Shown here: positions 34,120-43,591 of the stretch, piece after piece
Layout: every line of letters begins with the position of its first letter
Position numbering within the stretch: position 1 is the first letter of the stretch
NCBI GenBank assembly: GCA_000787465.1
Contig: JSYX01000087.1
Span: 1-64,000 of the forward strand
DNA from: Thermomucor indicae-seudaticae
Taxonomy: Eukaryota > Mucoromycota > Mucoromycetes > Mucorales > Lichtheimiaceae
Reading direction: 5' to 3'
DNA length: 64,000 nt
Translations under genes and position numbers: made by a program
The notes under the pieces: model-generated
Told to the model about the DNA's origin: nothing
What the model saw: the letters and a program-made list of their open reading frames with translations, nothing else
The model's database searches: none

Positions 34120-34251
34120 GCAACGACAGGAGAAAAGAAAGAGTGGATGATCAACTTACCGCGAATCCGGACAAGTTAAAATTTCCCCGGAACGCGGTCC
34201 CTTTCTTGCCAGCAGTTTGTGTCGCTTCACCGCCAAAGAATTTTTTATCGT

Positions 34252-35775
34252 CTATCTGTGTAAAAAGTGTTTCGACAATAGCCGAAGCTGTTTGCGTCTT
34301 ATAAATCGTAATAAAAGTACTGCTAAACCGGAAGCTGTTGTCGTTGCTCCGGCAAACTGAATGGCTGATGGCCATCCATACGTATCACGCAATGCTGCTG
34401 TAATTGGCGCGCCAGTTGGAGTGCCAAAGATGCTTACGAAATAACATACACCTATTGCTCGCTGGAGGTAATGAACGCCTATTACTTTGGTTGTAATGAC
34501 TGGAAAAAGCGAGACATATCCACCGCCTGTTAAGCCGCTTACTACACAGTAAGCGACATAGACGCCGTAATCATCGGCAAACTGCCAGACAGTCGTCGTA
34601 ACTACACCTACCAAAAGCCATTAGTATTGCGCCAAGAACTGAGGAGTCGATAAATAATAACAAATCTGCTAAAAAGGCGCATATAAACGTGGTATTGAAA
34701 CTGCCGAATCGATCGGGCGTAAGGCCCAGTGTAATGCGGCATACAGCGTTCGTGCCTAGAACGATCACGGTTGTTCAGCGCTTTTCATCTGTTTTATAGC
34801 AGAATACTGTTTTCAATATTACCAGACATGGTGGATACCAACGAAGCGCTTTTGGCAGGGTCTAATCCAACAACAGACGACGCATATGTTGGTGCCGAGA
34901 AAATACGGTGCGATAAAACCAATGCTAACCAGAAAGGAGAAAAGGACAAGTAGAGCAAAGGACCCAGTCATCATTGAGCGATCCAAGAACCATCCCACGC
35001 TATTTCGCGCCGGAGGGTTTCCATTGGGAAACAGCCAAGGCCGCTGCGATGGCCACGCAAGTGAACGTGAGGCAGTCGCTGATCCAGAACGCGTCTCGGT
35101 AACCCAGCAAGGCAATCATGCGCACATTTAGCGGTGAAACGGCCACATCGCCCATGTCAGATCCACTCACAGCAATGCCGGTAGCAAGCGCTTGGCTTTT
35201 GGTAAACCGTTGCGACGGAAGAGTGACCGCGGGCCTGTACGCAAAAGCACATCCGACACCAAAGCGAACACCCTGAGTTAGGTAGAGCTGCCAAAGTTCA
35301 TGGGTGAAGCTTGCCATATTGCCATTGTCCCCGGAAACCCGATTTTCTGGATCACTGGAATGAGGAATAGTCAGAAGGATAAGAGGCATGTCGTGCTAAT
35401 TGTCCACACATATGACACGCCTAAATCACTGGCGCGCCCTCGATAGCCTTTTTGCATATATCTGAAGGAATAAAGCATGAAGTTTTATAATTATTATATA
35501 CAAATCTTCTTTTGAGTTTTTCGCAGGCTTACTCCTTTTCAAAACGCCGTAGCTATAAGTATTGCCAGAACTTGCGAATCCCACTAGGAAAAGTGAAACA
35601 ACTTTCAACCATCCTGTATTGCTCGAACCATCGGTTGGCCATGGAGTTTTCCAGGACGGAGGTGGTAGCTGCGCGGTCGCATGTTCGACATCTTTCTCAC
35701 TTAGTGCCTCTTCTTCCGCAATGGAAGCTTTTGGACTCTTTGTACTGCATGTACTGTCATTCTTTATAGGGTGAA
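34252..35775 (-). pseudogene. remnant of a monocarboxylate-type MFS transporter
   Basis: Fragments in family order match fungal MCT-like (SLC16-type) MFS proteins: PPPSWKTPWPTDGSSNTGWL + KVVSLFLVGFASSGNTYSYGVL (TM1), DLGVSYVWTISTTCLLSF, VIQKIGFPGTMAI, ASFTHELWQLYLTQGVRFGV, ALATGIAVSGSDMGDVAVSP, GSFNTTFICAFLADLLLFID and WQFADDYGVYVAYCVVSGLT. Defects: an in-frame TGA at 35371-35373; loss of most of the second helix between GTMAI and ASFTHELW; a one-base shift in PYFL|APTYASSVVGLDPAKSAS (near 34895); and another between LMAFG and TTTVWQF (near 34605). No ATG opens the first block. The gene is dead. Confidence 0.8.
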
Positions 35776-35958
35776 CTATCGGCGAAGACTTTATGGCTTT
35801 TGTACTTTCTGATACACTGATCCATTATCACATTCCTGAATTTTTTCGCCGGATTTAGCCGGTTCGAACTTCATTATTGGGTTATATAAAACGTCAAGGC
35901 ATGACAATGACCTTCGTATAGGGTGCGTGAGAGTGTTTGATCTGGATGTCTTGATTTA

Positions 35959-36094
35959 CAGTACCCGCGTCGATATTCTCGATATACCGATCGACCTCTG
36001 CAATCACGGATTTCCTTTTTCCAGGCGTATACCCAATTGATATAACGATCGCATTTTTCGCCACGGACCCTATCGATATATCACACGAGTACTG
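35959..36094. mobile_element. 136-bp MITE-like element
   Basis: The left end reads TA|CAGTACCCGCGTCGATAT. The reverse complement of the right end reads CAGTACTCGTGTGATATATC, flanked by TG, probably a mutated TA. GATATA/CGATAT motifs recur inside. It has no coding capacity, so it would be a non-autonomous Tc1/mariner-type element. Confidence 0.5.
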
Positions 36095-36197
36095 TGAAAT
36101 CATTCAGATTGAGCAGGCATTGGCTAGCACGTTCTCTTGAATGAACGTGCCATCTGTCCAAAAAGGTGGGTATGCGAACCGGGGCACGGCTATGATA

Positions 36198-36372
36198 CAG
36201 TGCCCGCTCGATATAGTGATCACCACGGTGGACCCAAAAACCGATTACTGTAACGAGGGATCACTATATAGATTTAGTGATCTGTATCTGCGAACAAAGT
36301 TGGTGGAATTGAAAAGTGATCACTATATCGAGCGGTCACTACATAACTGAACACTATATAGAGCGGGCGCTG
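36198..36372. mobile_element. 175-bp MITE-like element
   Basis: The left terminus CAGTGCCCGCTCGATATAGTG and the inverted right terminus CAGCGCCCGCTCTATATAGTG match over 21 bases with two mismatches. Intact TA flanks both sides (36196-36197, 36373-36374). Internal copies of GATCACTATAT repeat the subterminal motif. The terminus shares CAGTG..CGCTCGAT with the 750-bp element at 2343. Confidence 0.7.
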
Positions 36373-37373
36373 TAACAGCTGTAATAGAACATTTTCGATG
36401 CTAGTTTTCGTATCTCCATCGAATAATGCATCCTGTCGGAAGATGGTATCTTCTGTCCATAAACGGCCCATCGTCAACCCGGCTGTTTCTAACTTAATAT
36501 CCTTCCCTAACTTGATTTGTATCTATTTGAAAGCCCACGAGACACGAAAGGCGCGGAAGGTCGTGTGCTTTGTCCTATGTAGCACTCAGTCATCGTATAA
36601 TTCTTCACTGCAGCCGGTTACGTGCTTCCTGAAATGATTTTCGGGCGCTTGCAGAGCGGCTTCTCTATCCCCATGTATAACCAACGCTAGATCATGACAT
36701 TGCTCGACCCAATTCCTTTCGCAAAATGCGGTTACGGCATATGTGATACATAAGTATGAACGGGATCGAGAGGAAGCTATTTCTGGATATCCAACTGCAG
36801 CACGCCCTGAATCTGGACGGCTGCCAAGACCACCCCCTCGAAGTCTGAGTAACTTACAAACACGCTATTAGAGATACTGAGAGAACTGTAATGGCAGAAC
36901 TGCAATTTGGTCGCTCCGAAGGTCGCTCATTGCCTAATACATATACGTGATCAAGAGACATCTTTAGCATAGTTAGCCAAGAAAACCCTGTTCAAATTGC
37001 CGCGGCTGCCAGCATCATAGGGGCGGGACTTGCAAACTCAGAGTCTCACATCCCGAGAACAAAGGATACTATATGAAACTCTGGTCTTTTATCATCTGCC
37101 AATCTTACAATATCAAGCATGAATATGCAATTTTAGTGAAGAAGCAGCAATTATCTAGTCGATACCAGCATCGAGATGATTTACGCGATATAATGTTTGG
37201 TTAGATAGCACGTTCCATTGGCAGACGCGCATAAACGTGAAGCAATGTTTATCTTCCGGTCTGTAGTACTTCCATCAGTCCTGTGCCCGGATAATCAAAC
37301 TGACTTCGTTCAGTAACCTGAGCCTTTCAATGTTTTAAAAAATCTTTCTGCAGCCTATTCCAAATGTGGAAAC

Positions 37374-37915
37374 TCAGTGTACTTCAATGGGCACCGCAAT
37401 TAAAGGACCATTTATGGGCACAAGGTTTGCAGTGAAAGGTTCGGTTTCTGCATTCCCAGATTCATTTAGGATCAGATAACCACACAAATGGTGCCCGACT
37501 GATGAATGCCAAGAACGCAACTCCGCAAAGTTTTGGGTGTTGCTGGCATCGACACTTCCAGCCTTGGCATACCCGACCTGGTGGATCCCTGGGTTACCAA
37601 TGGCGACCAGATCACTCTAATTAAAGTCAGCTGCTTCTTATTGAAAAGTCTATCTCGGAAACCTAGATGCTCACTGTGATGGAAACTAATTACCATCATC
37701 AAGCTGACCGTGCTCATACCTTCCATGTTTGCGTCTTCCAGTATCCATATTGCCCAAGGAGGAATGACAGGTCCGCCTTTGGACAGATACTCTTGGCATG
37801 TTCGCGTTGCACAGATCAGCCCGAAATTGTGTAACCTTTCTTCTGACAACGGTTTGCCATGCCCGCAATCCATTAACCGCTCCTTCACTGTAAGGCAACC
37901 TGCATAAATACAATG
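37374..37915 (-). CDS. unrecognised protein, partial model
   Basis: I do not recognise this gene. Downstream of an acceptor TTTATGCAG (about 37893) a frame reads CLTVKERLMDCGHGKPLSEE, CATRTCQEYLSKGGPVIPPW and AIWILEDANMEGM. A GT-AG intron (ATG|GTAATT to TTTAATTAG) joins it in phase 0 to SDLVAIGNPGIHQVGYAKAG. ELRSWHSSVGHHLCGYLILN and a final IAVPIEVH with stop at 37374 follow. The composition is protein-like and Cys/Gly-rich, which would suit an extracellular protein, but the first exon and any signal peptide are not identified. Function unknown. Confidence 0.4.
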
Positions 37916-38252
37916 ATTGCAGAGATACAGAAGCAAGATATATAGGGCTCTAGTATCATGATCATAGACTTGTCACGTAATCAAACATGATAATGTAGAA
38001 TGCACATAATGATATGCTATGATTGTACACGGAACATGCGTACACTTATCCTCGGGTTCCTGCTGACCCGTCAATCTGGACAGGCCGTGTAACCTTGTGC
38101 TAATAGGAGGAAAAAATAAACCTTCGACTCATTGAAATCCACGAACATGACAATATATATAAATGGTGACCATGTCCTCGCATCCTCGAAAATAATCAAA
38201 CCCACTCAAGCTTTCCGTAAAGCATTCCCTTTTTCTCAATCCATCAAAAACC
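37916..38252. promoter_or_regulatory. upstream region of the proline-rich protein gene
   Basis: The gap lies between divergent genes. A TATATAAAT motif at about 38154-38163 sits roughly 90 bp before the ATG at 38253 and could be a TATA box for that gene. The first exon of the 37374-37915 gene may also lie here. Confidence 0.4.
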
Positions 38253-38888
38253 ATGGTCTCGTTCACTTCCCTCACTTCAATTGCGTTCCTGGCCCTTTCG
38301 GGCTGGTCGGCAAACGCCATCCCTGTTGGAACCGATGCCGGCTTCCCAAACCAAGGTCCTATTCCTTCGGGTATCCCCTCAGGCGTTCCCCCTCCTCATG
38401 CTGTCTCTGGCGTTCCTAGTGGCGTTCCTCCTCCTCCTACTATCTCTGGCGTCCCCAGCGGTCTTCCTCCTCCGCCTTTCCCTGCTTCGCCCAGTGGCGC
38501 TCCTCATGTCCCTGGTTCGCGCAGAGATGCTCCTCCGGTCCCTCCTTCGCCGAGCGTCGCTCCTCCTGCTCCTGGTCAGCCTAGTGTAGCTCCTCCTTCT
38601 CCTGCTAAGCCTAGTGGAGCTCCTCATGAGCCTGGCAAGCCCAGAGATGCTCCTCCTGCCCCTGGTTCGCCCAGTGTCGCCCCTCCTCCTCCTGGTCAAC
38701 CTAGTGGCGTTCCTTCTCCTGCTAAGCCTAGTGACGCTCCTCATGTGCCTGGCAAGCCTAGAGACGCTGTGCATGTCCCCGGCAAGCCCAGTGTCGCTCC
38801 TCCTAAGCCTAGTGGCGCTCCTCATGCCCATGGCAAGCTCAAGAAGGCTCCTTCGCATCCCCCGGCTCCTTTGCCGTCTTCCGCCTAA
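38253..38888 (+). CDS. secreted proline-rich tandem-repeat protein
   Basis: Single exon, 211 aa. MVSFTSLTSIAFLALSGWSANA is a good signal peptide. The mature protein is almost entirely imperfect repeats of about 8-13 residues, in two types: SGVPSGVPPPP near the start, and PSVAPPxPG/PSGAPHxPGKPRDA after about residue 75. It ends in a basic KLKKAPSHPPAPLPSSA. There is no GPI site, Cys or transmembrane segment. Such proteins are usually cell-wall or matrix components, which is inference. Repetition at DNA level (GCTCCTCCT, AAGCCTAGTGG) suggests growth by slippage and makes repeat number prone to change. Confidence 0.8.
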   Translation: MVSFTSLTSIAFLALSGWSANAIPVGTDAGFPNQGPIPSGIPSGVPPPHAVSGVPSGVPPPPTISGVPSGLPPPPFPASPSGAPHVPGSRRDAPPVPPSPSVAPPAPGQPSVAPPSPAKPSGAPHEPGKPRDAPPAPGSPSVAPPPPGQPSGVPSPAKPSDAPHVPGKPRDAVHVPGKPSVAPPKPSGAPHAHGKLKKAPSHPPAPLPSSA

Positions 38889-39252
38889 ATTATCCCCGCT
38901 GTAGTTTAGAGCAGACGTATGGCACAGCCTGTTGTTGTGATCTAGTCAAGTTCAATAAATTCGAACGTGTTATGTACCCAGTTACATGTCTGATAATATT
39001 GTGCCCACAGTCGATCCGTGAACTTAACCAGTCGGTACAGCACAATGTCTTGGGAATACGTAACACAACTAGGCACGACTTGCTGCTCGACAGAAGCATT
39101 CATAGAGTCTTTGCAAAATGCGCAAGAGTCTTGTGTGTCGTAGTTCGATTGTTATAATATTCATGTTTTGACAATGGTTTTTCTCTTTTGTTGTGCAGGA
39201 TACAGGAAATCTACAGAGCAATATACTACATTCCCCAGGTTGACGTCGTCGA
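38889..39252. other. convergent 3' flanks
   Basis: This 364-bp gap lies between the proline-rich gene (+) and mitochondrial uS14 (-). No gene or clear terminator is seen. Confidence 0.4.
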
Positions 39253-39552
39253 TTACCAGGAGGCTTTCTTAACGCCAGGAAGCTCTCCATTCAGGGCTTT
39301 CAAACGGAACTGATACCGGCAGAGCTTAAATTCGCGAAGAATACTTCGACCGTGACCAGTAGCGACGCAGCGATTGTGGATATAGGCAGGTGACGATTGC
39401 TTTGGCATGCTGTTGAGGGCGAGTTGTGCCTGGTGGCGTACACGGGCCGGAAGCGTCTCGTTTCGGGTAATGTATCGGTAGGCCTGGCGGGTCAACTCGT
39501 TGTCAGCCACCAATTGACGGGCCTTGATGTCACGGAGAACACGGCTACGCAT
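39253..39552 (-). CDS. MRP2: mitochondrial small-subunit ribosomal protein uS14m (Mrp2)
   Basis: Single exon, 99 aa. The product begins MRSRVLRDIKARQLVADNEL. LPARVRHQAQLALNSMPKQS, then IHNRCVATGHGRSILREFKL, then CRYQFRLKALNGELPGVKKA and a final SW align end to end with yeast Mrp2 (IKNRCVDSGHARFVLSDF, LPGVKKGIW). NRC...TGR/GHGR is the S14 signature. The protein is imported into mitochondria; the basic N-terminus may serve as targeting signal. Its ATG lies 150 bp from that of the divergent CLF1 gene. Confidence 0.93.
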   Translation of the reverse strand: MRSRVLRDIKARQLVADNELTRQAYRYITRNETLPARVRHQAQLALNSMPKQSSPAYIHNRCVATGHGRSILREFKLCRYQFRLKALNGELPGVKKASW

Positions 39553-39701
39553 GATGATCTTATGTGTCTCTGTTTACTGCAGTGTGTGCAAGCAGAAATT
39601 TGAAAGATTGGTAGCGGAGTAGGAATCTGCCCTCGCTGCAGCCACGTTTCGAAGAACAGGCTAAGTTGCGCTTTATCCTGTTCAATAACTCGGCAGACAC
39701 A
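39553..39701. promoter_or_regulatory. short bidirectional promoter, MRP2/CLF1
   Basis: Only 149 bp separate the two divergent start codons, so both genes must share this control region, including both 5'UTRs. No specific motif is recognised. Confidence 0.5.
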
Positions 39702-42219
39702 ATGGAAAAGGGCCAGACTACCAGTGGGTTTGGGAAGAACCCAAGACCTCCAAAGGTAGTAAAGCATATACAGTCGAGGTAGTGATAGCAGCGCTCTAAT
39801 GCAGCTTTTATGAAACAGGTCAAGAACAAGAACCCAGCACCCATCCAAATCACAGCTGAACAGATTCTTCGCGAAGCACATGATCGCCGATTGGAACCCG
39901 TACACACTATTCCTCAGCAAAAAATCAGCGATTTAGAGGAACTTTCTGAATTCCGTCAGCGAAAGCGCAAAGAGTTCGAGGATAACATTCGCAAAAACCG
40001 ACTCAACATTAGCAACTGGCTCAAATATGCATCATGGGAAGAATCGCAAATGGAATTTCAACGATCACGCTCCGTGTACGAGCGTGCACTTGATGTCGAT
40101 TGGAGAAACCCAGCCATTTGGTTGCGTTACGTCGAGATGGAGATGAAGAACCGAAACATCAACCACGCGCGCAACTTGCTGGATCGTGCCACCACGTTGC
40201 TTCCGCGCATGAATCAGTTCTGGTACAAATACACGTACATGGAGGAAATGCTCGGGGATGTACCAAAGGCCAGAAACGTCTTTGAGCGCTGGATGAAGTG
40301 GGAGCCCGATGAGGCTGCCTGGATGGCATACATCAAAATGGAGCTGCGGTATCACGAAGAAGAACGCGCCCATGCACTATATGAGCGATTCGTCAGTATT
40401 CATCCGGAACCCCAAAACTGGATTAAATGGGCGAAGTTTGAAGAGGAACACAACAATCTCGGTTAGTTTCTCAATAGCGTGCTTTTGTTCGAATTGGGTT
40501 GCTGATTTTCTAACCCCAACAGACAAATGCCGGGAGATTTATACCGCAGCTATTGAATATATGGGAGACGAGAAGCTGGATCAAAAGGTTCTGGTTGCGT
40601 TTGCCAAATTCGAGATAAAAATGAAGGAGGTATGCTCGTCATGTGACGCCGTAGAGTTGAATAGTTCATTGAATTTATGGTTCTTTTCCTTAGTATGAAC
40701 GTGCCCGAGTTATCTTCAAGTACGGCTTAGATCGCTTACCAAAATCCAAATCACAGTCATTGTATAACCAATACACAAACTTTGAAAAGCAATACGGTGA
40801 CAAGGCTGGTATTGAAGACGTCGTTATTGGCAAGCGGCGAGTTCAATATGAAGAAGAAATCGAAGCGAATCCAAAGAACTACGATACTTGGTTTGATTAC
40901 GCCAAATTGGAAGAATCAACTGGTGACGTTACTCGGGTACGAGAAGTCTATGAACGGGCAATTGCGCAAATACCACCAGCAAACGAAAAGCGTTACTGGA
41001 GACGGTATATTTATCTGTGGATTAATTATGCGTTGTACGAAGAGTTAGAGACACAGGTACGGGATTTATATCATCGAATACGGAACGTTGGACTAACCAT
41101 TGCGGTGCAGGATATACAACGAACGCGGGAAATATATACAGAATGTCTGAAATTGATACCTCATAAACAGTTTACATTTGCCAAGATATGGCTTTTAGCT
41201 GCGCAGTTCGAGATAAGACAGCTGGATCTGAAGGCTGCGCGAAAACTGCTGGGTCAAGCGATCGGTATGTGTCCCAAGAACAAGCTTTTCAAAGGCTATA
41301 TAGAACTCGAGATGCAGGTTGGTTTCCCAGATGGCCGTAGTCTGATTCATGCGAGGTTAACACTGCTTATTTCTAGCTGCGCGAATTTGATCGGTGTAGA
41401 ACGCTTTATACAAAATATCTGGAATATGATGCAGCGAACTGCTCAGCATGGATCAAATTTGCAGAGCTTGAGAAACTGCTTGGTGAACAAGAAAGATGCC
41501 GTGCCATCTTTGAGCTGGCCATTAGCCAACCTGTGCTGGACATGCCAGAATTACTATGGAAAGCGTATATCGGTATGTATATACTTAGGAGTATTGTCGA
41601 CAGTTGTTTCTCACTTTGCCTTGCTTTAAGACTTTGAAATCGGCGAGGAGGAATATGAGAAGACACGCGAGCTTTATCTTCGGTTGCTCGAACGTACAGA
41701 GCATGTCAAAGTATACATTAGCTTTGCTCAGTTCGAGCTGTCTATACCTTATAAGGACGGCAGTAACGAAGGCGCTAAACGAGCACGGAAGATCTTTGAA
41801 GATGCGTACGACAGCATGAAGAAGAAAGAGCTTAAGGAGGAGGTAAGATTGGCTCTGCAGCTGCTTGCAGCGAAGCATCTATCTGATTACTTTTTGCTTA
41901 GCGTGTACTGCTTCTTGAAGCTTGGAAAGACTTTGAAGAGAATTATGGTACGGAAGAAACCCAAGAGGTTGTCAAAAAGAAGATGCCGAAAGTGGTCAAG
42001 AAAAGAAGAAAAGCACCGGATTCAACAGAAGACAATGTCATTTGGGAAGAATACTACGATTACATCTTCCCTGATGACGAAGGTCAGAACCGTAACCTCA
42101 AGTTCCTTGCCATGGCTCATGCTTGGCAGCAACAAAAGGTGAGTGCCAGAAACCAATTATATTAAACAGTGATTGTTCTAACACGAGACTGGCTTTCGTA
42201 GGCAAATCAGTCGTCTTAA
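39702..42219 (+). CDS. CLF1: pre-mRNA splicing factor CLF1/CRNKL1 (crooked neck, Syf3)
   Basis: A HAT-repeat scaffold of the NineTeen-associated complex, needed for spliceosome activation. Exon 1 (from 39702) encodes [18 protein letters not shown] and splices to [20 protein letters not shown], the conserved family N-terminus. This is why the start lies upstream of the ATG at 39810. About 15 HAT repeats follow, such as [20 protein letters not shown]...YERALDVDW and [20 protein letters not shown]. The C-terminal part has a basic [14 protein letters not shown] stretch and ends [20 protein letters not shown]...WQQQKANQSS. The last exon contributes only ANQSS. The product is about 690 aa, normal for fungi. 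Eight or more short GT-AG introns are present. Confidence 0.96.
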
Positions 42220-43591
42220 CGTTGAAATAAACTTTCGCACCTCTTTACTGCTTTTAAAAGAATCCGAGCAAAACTTTGGTTTCTTGATCTTGGATCACAA
42301 CTGTACCATCATTCCATCTATTACTGGGTTTTTGCAAACATCTAGGGAGTATGCTGTGCAGGCAAAAGTCCAACAGGCTTTGGTGGCTTGCTTTCGATCA
42401 GATGTAGCGTGTCGCGCACAATCATTTTGGACTTCCAGACCAGCTCATAGATTGGCAGTCCTTGCGACTGGAAGAGCTACTTGGTCTCTGGGTATTTAAA
42501 GCGATCGGTACGCCTTAGCCTGCACACATAGCCGGAAGGGCAATCCATGACCAGCATGGAAAGGCTCAAGCCTAACCCTGGACCCAACACGAGGTCATTT
42601 CTTCAGCTCCCGAGCTTTCCTTAACCCTAGACCCGGCATCTTTTTCACTTGTTCTGCACATTTCATTGCACTATGTGAGACTTCCATTGTTTAATAGAGG
42701 AGACGGACTTCACCCACCCATGGCAATGAATCCGACTGTTCGCCTCCTTCGGATTTGGTGGGGGCATTGCAAGATAAGCATCAAAAGTACATCTTCCATC
42801 CTTTTCGGCGTTTTCAGCCTGCTATCCACCATTTCTTTCGATGCTTTTTCGCGGTTGTCTACCCTTCCCAGCTGACCACAACCCACCTCCAGCTTTTGTC
42901 GTACAAAGATCAAGTCGCTCTTACGACCTGCAAGTTTCCTCTCCATCTTGTCGACGCTAGACACGGTACGCTGCTGTGCGACGGCGCGCCGAAGCGTTGC
43001 TGCATTTTTCGCCTCTGTTCCGAAAGAGAATGTTGTGAAAATAAGCCTCTTTGACCCTACATTTACCCTCGGACTTGGACTGGCTGGTTTATTTACGCAG
43101 AGGAAGTTCTAGGCACATAACGGTTGTGACGCGTCCATAGGACTTAGATCGGAATGCCTTTAGAAATCCCTTAGATCGCAGGTTGTCATAACAGGGCTCC
43201 ATGAAAGTCCAGACACGTCGCAGCAAATCCCCCTCTGTGTGGTCCCTGATTGGGAAGTGATCCCACCGGTACAGACCCATTGCGCTTGCGAGCGAATTGT
43301 CCAACCGTATATGTTCAAAGCCGTCGACGGGATCGTACACTGTATAAAACGATGATTAAAGAGAGGATGTTTGGCTGCCCATTTTCCAAATTTACGAGTT
43401 ATAACTCGTAAGGGCATCACGACCTTTGCAGCGAAAAGGCTTCGAGTAAAATCCAGTAGTAACTGAAGGGAGGTCAGCCTTTATATTGAACGACACATGT
43501 ATAGTATGTACAAATCCATAAATCTATCTGACAGCTTGAGATGCTACATACGAGGGTATATTGTGTGTAGGTTGAAGGAGTAGCGCGAGCT
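42220..43591. other. intergenic region between CLF1 and the sugar transporter
   Basis: These are convergent 3' flanks. The only recognisable item is copy B of a dispersed repeat (43345-43421). It is followed on the minus strand by a protein-like frame (43340-43089) including DGFEHIRLDNSLASAMGLYR and DHTEGDLLRRVWTFMEPCYD. This frame may belong to the same decayed element or gene family. Confidence 0.4.
43345..43421 (-). repeat. dispersed repeat copy B
   Basis: This is the partner of 26431-26506. On the minus strand it opens with an ATG frame reading MPLRVITRKFGKWAAKHPLF then NHRFI. A coding-like segment (VYDPVDGFEHIRLDNS) continues in another frame, so if this was a gene it is broken or spliced here. 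Confidence 0.6.

Larger units (their letters stand above)
35776..37373. other. gene-poor region with MITE-like elements
   Basis: No protein gene is recognised. Two short TA-flanked inverted-repeat elements lie at 35959-36094 and 36198-36372. The rest shows nothing I can name. Confidence 0.45.

Noticed and set aside
38281..38904. Leu-rich plus frames and an Arg-rich minus frame
   Set aside because: They are out-of-frame readings of the proline-rich repeat gene, which alone has a signal peptide.
39810..40466. CLF1 starting at the ATG at 39810
   Set aside because: The MKQ lies in the intron end. An upstream exon at 39702 splices in frame to [10 protein letters not shown], matching the family N-terminus.
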